Shown here: positions 7,660 through 16,346 of the stretch, piece after piece | Position numbering within the stretch: position 1 is the stretch's first letter | Layout of the letters: every line of letters starts with the position of its first letter | NCBI GenBank assembly: GCA_030627265.1 | Contig: DAOUSK010000005.1 | Span: 1 to 44,258 of the forward strand | Origin: Methylococcaceae bacterium | Lineage (GTDB): Bacteria; Pseudomonadota; Gammaproteobacteria; Methylococcales; Methylomonadaceae | DNA: 44,258 bases | Direction: 5' to 3' | Notes under the pieces: generated by a model | What the model was told of the DNA's origin: nothing | Databases searched by the model: none | Seen by the model: the letters and a program-made list of their open reading frames with translations, nothing else | Position numbers and translations under genes: made by a program

Positions 7660-8702
7660 CTTCCAGATTTACTGTCCCAATGAGCTTTAATTTCTAAAAT
7701 CTCAACTTTTATTGAAATAAATAAATCAACTAGACGCTTATCAAAGTGACTACCCGCATCTTTTTCTAAAATAGAAAATGCTTTATCTATATGCCATTCA
7801 TCTTTGTAAGGACGAGACATGGTTAATGCATCAAAGACATCAGCAATCATCACAATTCTTGCTGCTTCAGAAATAGCTTCGCCTTTTAGGCCTTTAGGGT
7901 AGCCACTACCATCCCATTTTTCATGATGTGCATAAGCCACTTCAGCCGCCATTTGAAATAAGGGCGTATCACTCACTGTTAAAATTCCATAACCAATTTC
8001 AGCATGTGTTTTCATCACTTCCCACTCTTCAGCAGTCAGCTTTCTCGGCGCTTTAAGGATAGAGTCAGGAATGCCAATTTTCCCTGTATCATGCATAGGC
8101 GCTGCAAGCTCTAATAACTGAGATTGTTCAATAGGCCATTGTGCGGCTCTTGCTAAGGCTGAAGAATATTGTGCCATCCGCCAAATATGCACACCGGTAT
8201 CTTTATCATTATAGTGCCCCGCTCTACCCAGCATGGTAATCGCATCTTTTTGGCTTTTGGCTAATTCTTTTGTTCTTTCCTGTACTATCAATTCACAAGC
8301 ACGCTGCTGATCGGCTAATATTAGTTGCGATTTAACACGAGCCATCACTAAGGCAGGCTTTATCGGTTTAGTAATATAATCCACAGCCCCTAAATCAAAA
8401 CCTACTTGTTCATCATGTGCTTCAGCCATTGCAGTCACAAATATAATAGGAATATTAGCTGTTGCACTATTTGATTTCAAAATCTTACAAACTTCGTGCC
8501 CATCCATACCAGGCATTATGACACCTAATAAAATAATATCAGGCGCCTGCTTAGCAATAATTTTTATTGCTAGCTCTCCACTGGTTGCAATTTTAACGGC
8601 ATAAGTCGGTGTAAGAACATCTTTCAATAAATCAATATTAGCAAGCGCATCATCAACTACTAATACCGTTTGTAAATTATTATCAAGCCCTGAATTATTC
8701 AT
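7656..8702 (-). CDS. receiver-HD-GYP protein with a non-phosphorylatable receiver
   Basis: This 348-residue protein has an N-terminal receiver domain (about 10-130) and an HD-GYP domain (about 150-340), the fold that hydrolyses cyclic di-GMP. The catalytic motifs are intact: MHDTGKIGIPD and HHEKWDGSGYP. The receiver keeps the acidic pair (VVDD) and the conserved lysine (TKPI). However, the phospho-acceptor aspartate, expected in the LLDVxMPG motif, is glycine 60 (LLGVIMPG, codon GGT). It therefore cannot be phosphorylated in the usual way and may be constitutive or regulated by protein contact. It is the last gene of the peroxidase-kinase-phosphatase operon, 5 bases after the preceding stop. 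Confidence 0.92.
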   Translation of the reverse strand: MNNSGLDNNLQTVLVVDDALANIDLLKDVLTPTYAVKIATSGELAIKIIAKQAPDIILLGVIMPGMDGHEVCKILKSNSATANIPIIFVTAMAEAHDEQVGFDLGAVDYITKPIKPALVMARVKSQLILADQQRACELIVQERTKELAKSQKDAITMLGRAGHYNDKDTGVHIWRMAQYSSALARAAQWPIEQSQLLELAAPMHDTGKIGIPDSILKAPRKLTAEEWEVMKTHAEIGYGILTVSDTPLFQMAAEVAYAHHEKWDGSGYPKGLKGEAISEAARIVMIADVFDALTMSRPYKDEWHIDKAFSILEKDAGSHFDKRLVDLFISIKVEILEIKAHWDSKSGS

Positions 8703-8707
8703 ACCAA

Positions 8708-9835
8708 TTAACTCAACTCCAATAAGGTCATATCATCAAAATCCTCAGGTGTATTAGCAAATAAACTAATAGAATTTAAAAGCTCATCTAATGGTTTATT
8801 ATTTTCTTTATTTTTAAGCAAAGCTTCTTTTAAGCGCTCTACACCATACATTTCATTACTATTTTCAATATCAAACGCTTCAGTGATACCATCGGTTAAT
8901 AAATAAATAGACTGTATCTCTTGAAAAGAAAATTCATAATGCGCCGCGCCATCAACCTCAGATAAAATACCTAACGCTAAATCTTTAGAACTAAGATCAC
9001 TCCAGCTATCAGCAGACTTATGTATTAATATATCTTCCATTCCATAATTCCACAGCTTAATAGCGTCCCTAGCTGCTGATATATCTACCGCTAAAAGCCC
9101 CATAAATATATGTGTGGGTAACAGTTTTTTTAAGACACTATTCATTTCCATAATAATATCACTTAACAGGACACCTGCTTTTACTCGAGCATAAAAGATA
9201 TACGTAACCAAGGGAGCACCAATGGCGGCGGGTAATCCATGTCCAGTGAAATCAGCAACAACAGCATAATGCCTACCTTCGGGTGTAAAAGCAGATAATA
9301 GTAAATCACCACTATTTACCTCAGCAGACTTACTAGAGTAACGAATATTTTTATCATTAAACTCACTATTGGAGCGCATTTTTAAAACAATTTGCTCTAA
9401 GCCTTCCCGTTCTTGGGATATTTTATTATGCGCCTGCTCTAGCGCCTGTCTTGTTGATGATAATAATAATTGGTTTTTAACTCTCGCCAATAAAATTGCC
9501 GTAGAAATAGGTTTGGTAATATAGTCAATTGCGCCAGCTTCTAGCCCCACTAGCTCATCATTCATCTTAGACCCTGCCGATACCATAATAATGGGAATAT
9601 GCATTGTTTTAGGGTTTTTCTTTAATGCTTGGCAGGTTTCATAGCCATCTATCCCTGGCATCATAACATCTAATAAAATTAAATCAGGCAACTGCTTTTC
9701 GGCAATTTTTAATGCAACCTCTCCCCGTGTTGCTAATTTAATATCGTAATCAGCGGCTAGCGTTTCTTTAATTATATCTAATATCTCGGGGGCATCATCA
9801 ACAGCTAAGATAACCGCTCGTGTTCTATTATTCAT
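8708..9835 (-). CDS. response regulator with SpoIIE-type PP2C phosphatase output
   Basis: From ATG 9835 this is 375 residues: receiver domain (about 8-125) with intact phospho-acceptor in LILLDVMMPG, a coiled linker (about 130-160), and a PP2C/SpoIIE phosphatase domain. The phosphatase shows GDLLLSAF, VADFTGHGLPAAIGAPLV and YLLTDGITEAFD. Such RsbU-like proteins dephosphorylate an anti-anti-sigma factor, but no STAS-domain or anti-sigma gene is in the window, so the target is elsewhere. ATG 9835 overlaps the kinase stop as ATGA and has GGAG 5 bases upstream. A longer frame begins at 9853 but lacks that support. Confidence 0.9.
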   Translation of the reverse strand: MNNRTRAVILAVDDAPEILDIIKETLAADYDIKLATRGEVALKIAEKQLPDLILLDVMMPGIDGYETCQALKKNPKTMHIPIIMVSAGSKMNDELVGLEAGAIDYITKPISTAILLARVKNQLLLSSTRQALEQAHNKISQEREGLEQIVLKMRSNSEFNDKNIRYSSKSAEVNSGDLLLSAFTPEGRHYAVVADFTGHGLPAAIGAPLVTYIFYARVKAGVLLSDIIMEMNSVLKKLLPTHIFMGLLAVDISAARDAIKLWNYGMEDILIHKSADSWSDLSSKDLALGILSEVDGAAHYEFSFQEIQSIYLLTDGITEAFDIENSNEMYGVERLKEALLKNKENNKPLDELLNSISLFANTPEDFDDMTLLELS

Positions 9836-12800
9836 CCTTGCTCCGGATAACAATTATTTAATTCAATGAGTGCTTGTTCAAAATCATAATTTTCAATTGC
9901 ACTCGCGACTTTTTTAAGTTGCTGTTGCTCTTCTTCTCTGACGACAGCATTACTAAGCGCTAAAAATGAAGTTTCTGAATTGGAATCATAATTCTCCAAA
10001 TTTTCTCTTACCGATTGTAATAATTCATTAAATTCTTCAGCAGAAATTTCATTTTTTTGCTTTATACCTAAATCATTATTAATTGTCGTATTACTGCTTA
10101 AAAAATCATCAATTTCAATTAATACATTATCTAAGGAAGTCTGAATATCAGGCAATAATTTTTGTGCTTGTTCAAACTCTTCAGAATAACAATATTTTTC
10201 AACTTTTGCTGCCAGTTCATGTAAAGAGATAGTTCCAATATTGGCAGCGGTGCCTTTTATTGTGTGCGCTAAACGAGTCGCTTGCTCAATATCACTAACA
10301 TTTAACAAGTTAGATAACTCAATACCCGCGTCAGCAAAGCTTTCTTTAAAACGCCTTAATAAACGAATATAGAGGTCTTTATTGCCACTTAACAGTTTCA
10401 AACCCGCGTGAATATCTAGGTGTGCATTCTTTGTTACGTCATAACTATTATTGTTATTATCTTGCTCGTCAATAATTTCAGAATTTGATTCTTCACTGCT
10501 AACTTCAAGGCTTACATTACCATTCCCCCTCCTTAAAGCCCACTGGTCAATTGTCGCCATCATTGCATTAACATTAATAGGTTTAGCAATATGATCATCC
10601 ATGCCTGAATTTTTGGCACGCTCAAGATCATCCGCCATAACATTGGCAGTCATTGCAATAATCGGCAAATCAGCGCCCCATTCAGCTCTGATTTTTTGGG
10701 TTGCCGTATAACCATCCATTATTGGCATTTGGCAGTCCATCAAAACAATATCATAATTATTATTTTTAGCGACTAACTCCACCGCTTCATGACCGTTTTC
10801 TGCAAGATCGGCAGTCATGCCTCGCATTTCCAATAATTCTAGTGCTAGTTCTTGATTAAACTGGTTGTCTTCTACCAATAAAACATGCACACCTTGCAAT
10901 GACGTAGGTTTATTGTTGGCAACTTCTTCGACTATTTTCTTAATATTTTGTACGCTACCTAAGCAGTTATTTAACACACCCCATAAAGCGGATGCACTAA
11001 AAGGTTTGGTTAAAATATTAGCCGCTATCAAGCCTTGTTCATCCATCTCATTTTCAAGGTCGTGGCTGTCATAAGCCGTTGCCATAACAACAAAAGGCGA
11101 ATGACTTAAGTGCAATGAATTAATCTTTATTAAGGTTTCAATGCCATCCATTTCTGGCATTTTCCAGTCCATGATAATGGCATCAAATATTTCTCCTCGT
11201 GTCAGGCAAGCTAATGCTTGTTTACCACTAGCAACAACCTCTACATCAAAACCTTGTGCAGCAACTTGCCTTTCTATAATTTCTCGGCTGGCATCGTTAT
11301 CATCAACGACTAAAACCCGACTGCCCTCAATATGCGCAATTTTTGCTGGCACTTTTTCTGTACTTTCATCAAACGTCAAACAAAAACCAAAGGTACTACC
11401 TACCCCTACCTCAGTCTTGACGCTAACTTCCCCACCCATTAAGCCCACTAACTGCCCTGTAATAGCAAGGCCTAAACCTGTTCCACCATATTTTCGTGTC
11501 GTTGAAATATCTGCTTGAGAAAAGGCTTTAAATAAGCCATTTTTCTGCTCTTCAGTCATCCCAATACCGGTATCTTTAACTGAGAAAGATAAGGTCACTT
11601 GGCTATCTTTTTGCTCTTTTAAAGCCACAGAAATAACAACATCACCTTTTTCAGTAAACTTAATAGCATTATTTGCAAAATTAACAATGGATTGCCTTAA
11701 CCTTAGCTCATCCCCCATTAACGCATTGGGAATTGAAGGATCAATATCAACTAATAATTCTAGCCCTTTTTTACTGGCGGGCAAGGCAATCAGATCAGTA
11801 ACACCCACTAATACATGGTCTAACAAAAAGTGTTCATGCTCTATATCTAATTTATTAGCCTCAATTTTAGAAAAATCTAGAATATCATTAATTAAGTTAA
11901 GTAGTGCTTCAGCGCTACTATTCACTTTATTAATGTAATTTTTTTGTTTTTCATTTAAATCTGTTTGTAATGCCAAATAACTCATCCCAATAATGGCATT
12001 CATTGGAGTACGAATTTCATGACTCATATTGGCCAAGAATAAACTTTTCGCCGTATTGGCAGACTCAGCACTAATCGCCGCATCTTTCGCTCTTTGCAGT
12101 GCTTTATCTAACGCCTCTTGCTGTAATCTGAGTGCGGTTATATCTTGAAAAGCAATCACTCCACCTTGTAATGCATCACCTTCATAAATTGGCACTGCTG
12201 AAACATACACAGGCATTTGACTCCCGTCTTTACGAAAAAAGACTTCTTTATCGGTATGGAAAGCCGCTTTATCTAATAATGATTGAGAAATAACACAATC
12301 ATGCACAGGCAGTGGGGTTCCTTTTTCATCTTGGTAATGCATTAATTCATGCATCTTTTTACCTTTCATTTCAGCTAAACTGTAGCCCAATAAATGCTCA
12401 GCTGTTGGATTTGCATAAGTACATCGCCCCTCAGCATCTTGCGCATAAACACCTTCTGCAAGTGCTTCAGTAATTGATGTATAAAAAGCACGCTCTGCTC
12501 TAATTTTTTCTTCTTCTATTTTTCTAGCCGTAATATCGGTACGAATAGACATATATTCTATCGGTTTCCCCCCCTCCCCAAGCAAAGGAACAATGGTTGA
12601 ACGAGTCCAATAAAAACCACCCTGCTTATTTTTATTTTTAATTTCTCCATGCCATGTTTCTCCTTTAGCGATCGTTCGCCACATAGTTTTAAAAAACTCG
12701 GCATCATGCGCATCTGATTTTACAAGTCGATGATTTTTACCCAGTAACTCTTCTTCTAAGTAACCAGTAATTTCACAAAACTTATCATTCACATAAGTAA

Positions 12801-13815
12801 TATTACCTTTAACATCTGCACTTGAAACAATGGCATGCTGGTTTAATACCTGTTGCTGAAAATCAAATGAACGCGCTGCTTTTTCTAATTTACTGGTAAC
12901 GGCTGACATTCTGTACAGGGTATATGCAATAAAAAACGCCATAATTAGTGCTAATGACACCCACGCCAGCTGGTAATAACGCGCTTGAATTATTTTTTGC
13001 GTATAAAAAACATCGTAGTTACTAGCTAATTGCTGAATATTATCCGTTAATTCGTCATGAATTATTTTATAAACAACAATATTTATTTCTTTGCTATGTT
13101 CTATAAAAATAGTGCCATGAGTTAAAAGTGCATCAAACATATCCAATAACTCTACTGGTACTTTATCTCGTGCTGTGCGCAACGCCTCAATCGTTTTAGC
13201 ACCTGAGTTATTAGTCATACTGTCATCGACTAACGCTAACAAAGAGTTATTCACTTTATCCGTTAAAAACCTAACATCTTCATTATCTATATAAAGTTTA
13301 GATTTAAACTCCCCTGCTAAAAATGAGCGATTAACTTTTTTCGTTAAAAATTTAACATTTTCATTATCTATATGAAGTTTAGCTTTAAATTCTCTTGCTA
13401 AAAAAGGAAAATAATATTTTGAATTTCTTAGAATGGCTAAATGTGACTTATACTGTTCTAAAAGCTGTTCTCGCTGCTCAATAGAATTAGCGAGGACAGT
13501 TCTTGGAGCAGATAAAACTTTCCGTGTTTCTAAATCAAGGTTATCAAAATAATGTTTTTGAATATGTATAAGTTTATTCATTTGCATCACTAAATCATCA
13601 TAATCTAGTCTCAAGCCAAGTCGTATTCCTAATACCGCTTCTTTAGACAAAGAATTAGCATTTTTTAATTCTGAATGATCCTTGGTTATTTTGTCATGTA
13701 CCGTACTGGAAAGCCCCTCTCCTTTCATATATAAAAAAACAGCTAAAACAGCCAGCGCAATGATAATAAATATATTTCTACCCTTTGAAGGTGGCATCGA
13801 TAATTTAGTTTGCAT
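9832..13815 (-). CDS. hybrid sensor histidine kinase (BarA/phosphorelay type)
   Basis: This 1327-residue membrane kinase has the following order: membrane segment (14-30), a long periplasmic helical sensor (31-280), a second membrane segment (about 283-302), two PAS domains (about 325-432 and 445-560), and the HisKA box MSHEIRTPMN with H599. Next come an ATPase domain (about 700-815), receiver 1 (833-950, D883), receiver 2 (977-1093, D1027) and an Hpt domain with H1184 in LAHTIKGTA. It can thus run a full internal phosphorelay. The sensor carries a 27-residue tandem duplication (138-164 and 165-191). The start overlaps the peroxidase stop by 11 bases and has GGAG upstream. The two following receiver proteins are its probable outputs. 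Confidence 0.93.
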   Translation of the reverse strand: MQTKLSMPPSKGRNIFIIIALAVLAVFLYMKGEGLSSTVHDKITKDHSELKNANSLSKEAVLGIRLGLRLDYDDLVMQMNKLIHIQKHYFDNLDLETRKVLSAPRTVLANSIEQREQLLEQYKSHLAILRNSKYYFPFLAREFKAKLHIDNENVKFLTKKVNRSFLAGEFKSKLYIDNEDVRFLTDKVNNSLLALVDDSMTNNSGAKTIEALRTARDKVPVELLDMFDALLTHGTIFIEHSKEINIVVYKIIHDELTDNIQQLASNYDVFYTQKIIQARYYQLAWVSLALIMAFFIAYTLYRMSAVTSKLEKAARSFDFQQQVLNQHAIVSSADVKGNITYVNDKFCEITGYLEEELLGKNHRLVKSDAHDAEFFKTMWRTIAKGETWHGEIKNKNKQGGFYWTRSTIVPLLGEGGKPIEYMSIRTDITARKIEEEKIRAERAFYTSITEALAEGVYAQDAEGRCTYANPTAEHLLGYSLAEMKGKKMHELMHYQDEKGTPLPVHDCVISQSLLDKAAFHTDKEVFFRKDGSQMPVYVSAVPIYEGDALQGGVIAFQDITALRLQQEALDKALQRAKDAAISAESANTAKSLFLANMSHEIRTPMNAIIGMSYLALQTDLNEKQKNYINKVNSSAEALLNLINDILDFSKIEANKLDIEHEHFLLDHVLVGVTDLIALPASKKGLELLVDIDPSIPNALMGDELRLRQSIVNFANNAIKFTEKGDVVISVALKEQKDSQVTLSFSVKDTGIGMTEEQKNGLFKAFSQADISTTRKYGGTGLGLAITGQLVGLMGGEVSVKTEVGVGSTFGFCLTFDESTEKVPAKIAHIEGSRVLVVDDNDASREIIERQVAAQGFDVEVVASGKQALACLTRGEIFDAIIMDWKMPEMDGIETLIKINSLHLSHSPFVVMATAYDSHDLENEMDEQGLIAANILTKPFSASALWGVLNNCLGSVQNIKKIVEEVANNKPTSLQGVHVLLVEDNQFNQELALELLEMRGMTADLAENGHEAVELVAKNNNYDIVLMDCQMPIMDGYTATQKIRAEWGADLPIIAMTANVMADDLERAKNSGMDDHIAKPINVNAMMATIDQWALRRGNGNVSLEVSSEESNSEIIDEQDNNNNSYDVTKNAHLDIHAGLKLLSGNKDLYIRLLRRFKESFADAGIELSNLLNVSDIEQATRLAHTIKGTAANIGTISLHELAAKVEKYCYSEEFEQAQKLLPDIQTSLDNVLIEIDDFLSSNTTINNDLGIKQKNEISAEEFNELLQSVRENLENYDSNSETSFLALSNAVVREEEQQQLKKVASAIENYDFEQALIELNNCYPEQG
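13243..13404 (-). repeat. 81-bp tandem duplication inside the kinase sensor region
   Basis: Two adjacent 81-base units (13324-13404 and 13243-13323) encode similar 27-residue segments, beginning FLAREFKAKLHIDNENV and FLAGEFKSKLYIDNEDV. The length keeps the reading frame. The units differ at many positions, so the duplication is not very recent. It lengthens a predicted helical part of the periplasmic domain. Confidence 0.85.
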
Positions 13816-14776
13816 TTAACTCTCCATTTAAACTATGGAGAAATTTTACAATTTCAGTCGTTTCTTTCTCTGTAATAATTCGGCCCAATTGATGTTTAGC
13901 CATTATTTTTACAATTTCATCTAATGTTTCTATGGACCCATCATGTAAATAAGGCGCAGTTCGTGCAACATTTCTTAAACCGGGCACCTTGAATTCAAAT
14001 TTATCTTCTTCTATAAAGCTTATTTGATAGCGGCCTAAATCCTGCTGTATAGCAGGGTCTTCTTTAAAATAGGGAATAACCACCCCTAATTTTTCATAAA
14101 AATTTCCGCCAACAGCGACACCTTGGTGGCAAGACACGCAACCAAATGACTTAAATAATTGATACCCTCGCTTAGTTGGCATATCAATAGCCCCTTCATC
14201 ACCTTTTAGGTAGCGATCAAAAGCCCCATTCGGTGTTAATAAACTTCTTTCAAACTCAGCAATGGCGTGTGAAACTGTTGTTTTCGTAGCATCGCGCCCA
14301 TAGCTTTCACTAAACGCTTTTTTATAGAGTGCATTAGAGCGAATATAATGTAATGCATCCTTCCAGTTTCCTGCCATTTCAGCGGGGTTAGTTAAAGGTT
14401 CTGAAACTTGCTCTTCAAGAGTGGTTACCCTTCCATCCCAAAATTGTCGATATAAAAGGCTACTATTTAATACGGTTGGTGCATTTCGATTGCCTTTTTG
14501 TCCATTAATACCAACTGAAACCGTTAAAGCGTCCACCCCATCATTGGCTAATGCATGACAGCTAGCACAAGAAACGGTACCGTTAGCTGATAAATTTGCA
14601 TCGTGAAACAATCGTTTACCCAACGCTACTTTTTTTACATCAAGCCCTGTTACATTAGGTATAGGGAAAATCGGTTCGTTTTTTAACCAGTGTGATTTAT
14701 CTTCCGCATAAGCTGTCAAAATAATTTGCATACTTAGACAGCATAATAAAAAAAACTTCAGAACCCCATTCAACAT
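13805..14776 (-). CDS. periplasmic di-haem cytochrome c peroxidase (CCP/MauG family)
   Basis: This 323-residue protein has a signal peptide (hydrophobic 7-22, cleavage near TAYA-ED) and two haem c binding sites, CASCH (about 70) and CVSCH (about 215). These are spaced as in bacterial di-haem peroxidases. LGKRLFHDANLS before the first haem and TAPYLHDGSIETLDEI near the end are family signatures. Such enzymes reduce hydrogen peroxide with electrons from a periplasmic cytochrome; MauG relatives instead modify proteins. It is the first gene of the operon and overlaps the hybrid kinase by 11 bases, so peroxide handling and the signalling system are probably expressed together. Confidence 0.9.
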   Translation of the reverse strand: MLNGVLKFFLLCCLSMQIILTAYAEDKSHWLKNEPIFPIPNVTGLDVKKVALGKRLFHDANLSANGTVSCASCHALANDGVDALTVSVGINGQKGNRNAPTVLNSSLLYRQFWDGRVTTLEEQVSEPLTNPAEMAGNWKDALHYIRSNALYKKAFSESYGRDATKTTVSHAIAEFERSLLTPNGAFDRYLKGDEGAIDMPTKRGYQLFKSFGCVSCHQGVAVGGNFYEKLGVVIPYFKEDPAIQQDLGRYQISFIEEDKFEFKVPGLRNVARTAPYLHDGSIETLDEIVKIMAKHQLGRIITEKETTEIVKFLHSLNGELNAN

Positions 14777-14847
14777 TACCCATCCCTTTAGATTTATTCC
14801 CTAGATTTCATAAAAATCGCTTTATTCACACTATCAATCAAGCTCAG

Positions 14848-14880
14848 GATACTAATCTCGACATAGCCGACATTAGTATC
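14848..14880. repeat. 13-bp inverted repeat between ssb and the peroxidase gene
   Basis: GATACTAATCTCG (14848-14860) pairs with CGACATTAGTATC (14868-14880) with a single mismatch around a 7-base loop. It lies downstream of ssb and upstream of the peroxidase start. On the minus strand no run of T follows, so it is a weak terminator candidate; it could equally be an operator or a processing site. Confidence 0.5.
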
Positions 14881-14924
14881 GTATTTTCTAGCAACAGAAA
14901 TTTTTAATTAATTTATTATACGAA

Positions 14925-15413
14925 TCAAAAGGGAATATCATCATCAAAATCTTCATAAGCTGCGGGCGGTGGAGAGGATGGCGCTGCCTGAGCAGGTTTT
15001 GCCGGTGTATTTTTTGTTGTTGAAGGTGCTGCTTGATAAGATTGATCAGCAGGCGCATTATTTCCCATCGGGGCAGTTCCCCCACTACGGCTTCCCAGCA
15101 TTTGCATTTCAGTTGCAACAATTTCAGTGGTATAGCGGTCTACTCCGTCTTTATCTTGCCATTTTCGAGTTTGTAAACGCCCTTCGACATAAACCTGACT
15201 ACCTTTTTTTAAATATTCACCCACAACCTCTGCGAGGCGATTAAAAAATACAATTCGGTGCCATTCAGTTGCATCCTTACGCTCACCAGAATCACGATCC
15301 TTCCAACGTCGAGTTGTTGCTAAGCTAATATTTGTAACTGCGCCACCAGTAGGCATATAGCGCACTTCAGGGTCAGCCCCTAAATTACCGATTAATGTTA
15401 CTTTATTTAGCAT
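14925..15413 (-). CDS. ssb: single-stranded DNA-binding protein
   Basis: This 162-residue SSB has an OB-fold core ([19 protein letters not shown], then [15 protein letters not shown] and [16 protein letters not shown], about residues 1-110). A flexible proline/alanine/glutamine-rich linker follows, then the acidic tip DFDDDIPF that recruits replication and repair enzymes. It acts as a tetramer on single-stranded DNA. The length is normal. It is transcribed alone, divergently from the persulfide dioxygenase across about 230 bases. I looked for a LexA box there and found no convincing one. Confidence 0.96.
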   Translation of the reverse strand: MLNKVTLIGNLGADPEVRYMPTGGAVTNISLATTRRWKDRDSGERKDATEWHRIVFFNRLAEVVGEYLKKGSQVYVEGRLQTRKWQDKDGVDRYTTEIVATEMQMLGSRSGGTAPMGNNAPADQSYQAAPSTTKNTPAKPAQAAPSSPPPAAYEDFDDDIPF

Positions 15414-15643
15414 TCCACACTCCCAAGTATTAATTTAAATTCCATGAGAATTTTAACACCTTTAATCAGTTTTAATATTCTTATCGTCACTAGCAGTAAG
15501 CTGTAACATATAAGTTTTATAAAACTTCGAAAAATGCTTCACCAATTTCCTCATGAGTAGATGTCTTAAGTAAAAAAAACAACAAACTACTGTAATTATT
15601 TTATAATGAATTGATTAGCACTTAATAATATAGGATGTATACC

Positions 15644-16342
15644 ATGATTTTCAAACAGCTATTTGATGCCGATACCTACACTTATACTTACCTGTTAGCA
15701 TGCGAAGAAACGAACAAAACCATCTTAATTGATACTGTTGCCAGCAATATTGAACAGTATATTAATTTACTTTCTGAATTAAACTTAAATCTTATTTACA
15801 CGCTAGAAACTCACGTTCACGCTGACCATATCACCTGCGCGCACTTATTGCGTGAAAGGCTTAACAGTAAAAGTATTGTTCATCGTGATGCGGGTGCAAT
15901 GTGCGCTGATTTATTAGTGACTGACGGTGTTGAATTGCAAGTTGGCACTACTTTAATTAAAGTCATACACACTCCTGGGCACACTAGCGGCTGTATTAAT
16001 TACCTCATTGGTGATCGAATTTTTACTGGAGACTCTCTATTAATTAATGGCTGTGGTCGTACTGATTTTCAACAAGGCGACTCTAGCACGATGTACCAAA
16101 GTGTCACTAAAAAACTCTTTACTCTTCCAGCCGACACCTTAGTTTATCCAGGACACGATTATAATGGTTATCATGTTTCTTCCATTGCTCAAGAAATGGC
16201 ATTAAATTCACGTTTAAATTCCACTATATCCGAGCCAAAGTTTATCGAAATCATGCAAAATCTGAACTTACCTTACCCAAAATATATTGATAAAGCACTA
16301 CCAGCTAATCAATCCTGCGGTAGTACATCGAGACAAGGATAG
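15644..16342 (+). CDS. persulfide dioxygenase (ETHE1-like metallo-beta-lactamase fold)
   Basis: This 232-residue protein has the metallo-beta-lactamase fold. Metal-binding motifs are THVHADH near residue 60, HTPGHTSGC near 110, TGDSL near 130 and YPGHDYNG near 170. The layout and the CGRTDFQQGDS segment match the ETHE1/persulfide dioxygenase subgroup, which oxidises glutathione persulfide to sulfite, rather than glyoxalase II. ATG 15644 is chosen because AGGA lies 8 bases before it; ATG 15635 would sit inside that site. The sulfite-exporter-like gene begins 4 bases after its stop, supporting a shared sulfur role. Its stop is TAG. Confidence 0.88.
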   Translation: MIFKQLFDADTYTYTYLLACEETNKTILIDTVASNIEQYINLLSELNLNLIYTLETHVHADHITCAHLLRERLNSKSIVHRDAGAMCADLLVTDGVELQVGTTLIKVIHTPGHTSGCINYLIGDRIFTGDSLLINGCGRTDFQQGDSSTMYQSVTKKLFTLPADTLVYPGHDYNGYHVSSIAQEMALNSRLNSTISEPKFIEIMQNLNLPYPKYIDKALPANQSCGSTSRQG

Positions 16343-16346
16343 AGCA

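Noticed and set aside
14888-15121. 77-codon minus-strand open frame within and after ssb
   Set aside because: It is an out-of-frame shadow of the ssb linker and tail codons.
15414-15643. LexA box upstream of ssb
   Set aside because: An ACTGTAATT string is present but no CTGT-N8-ACAG pair.
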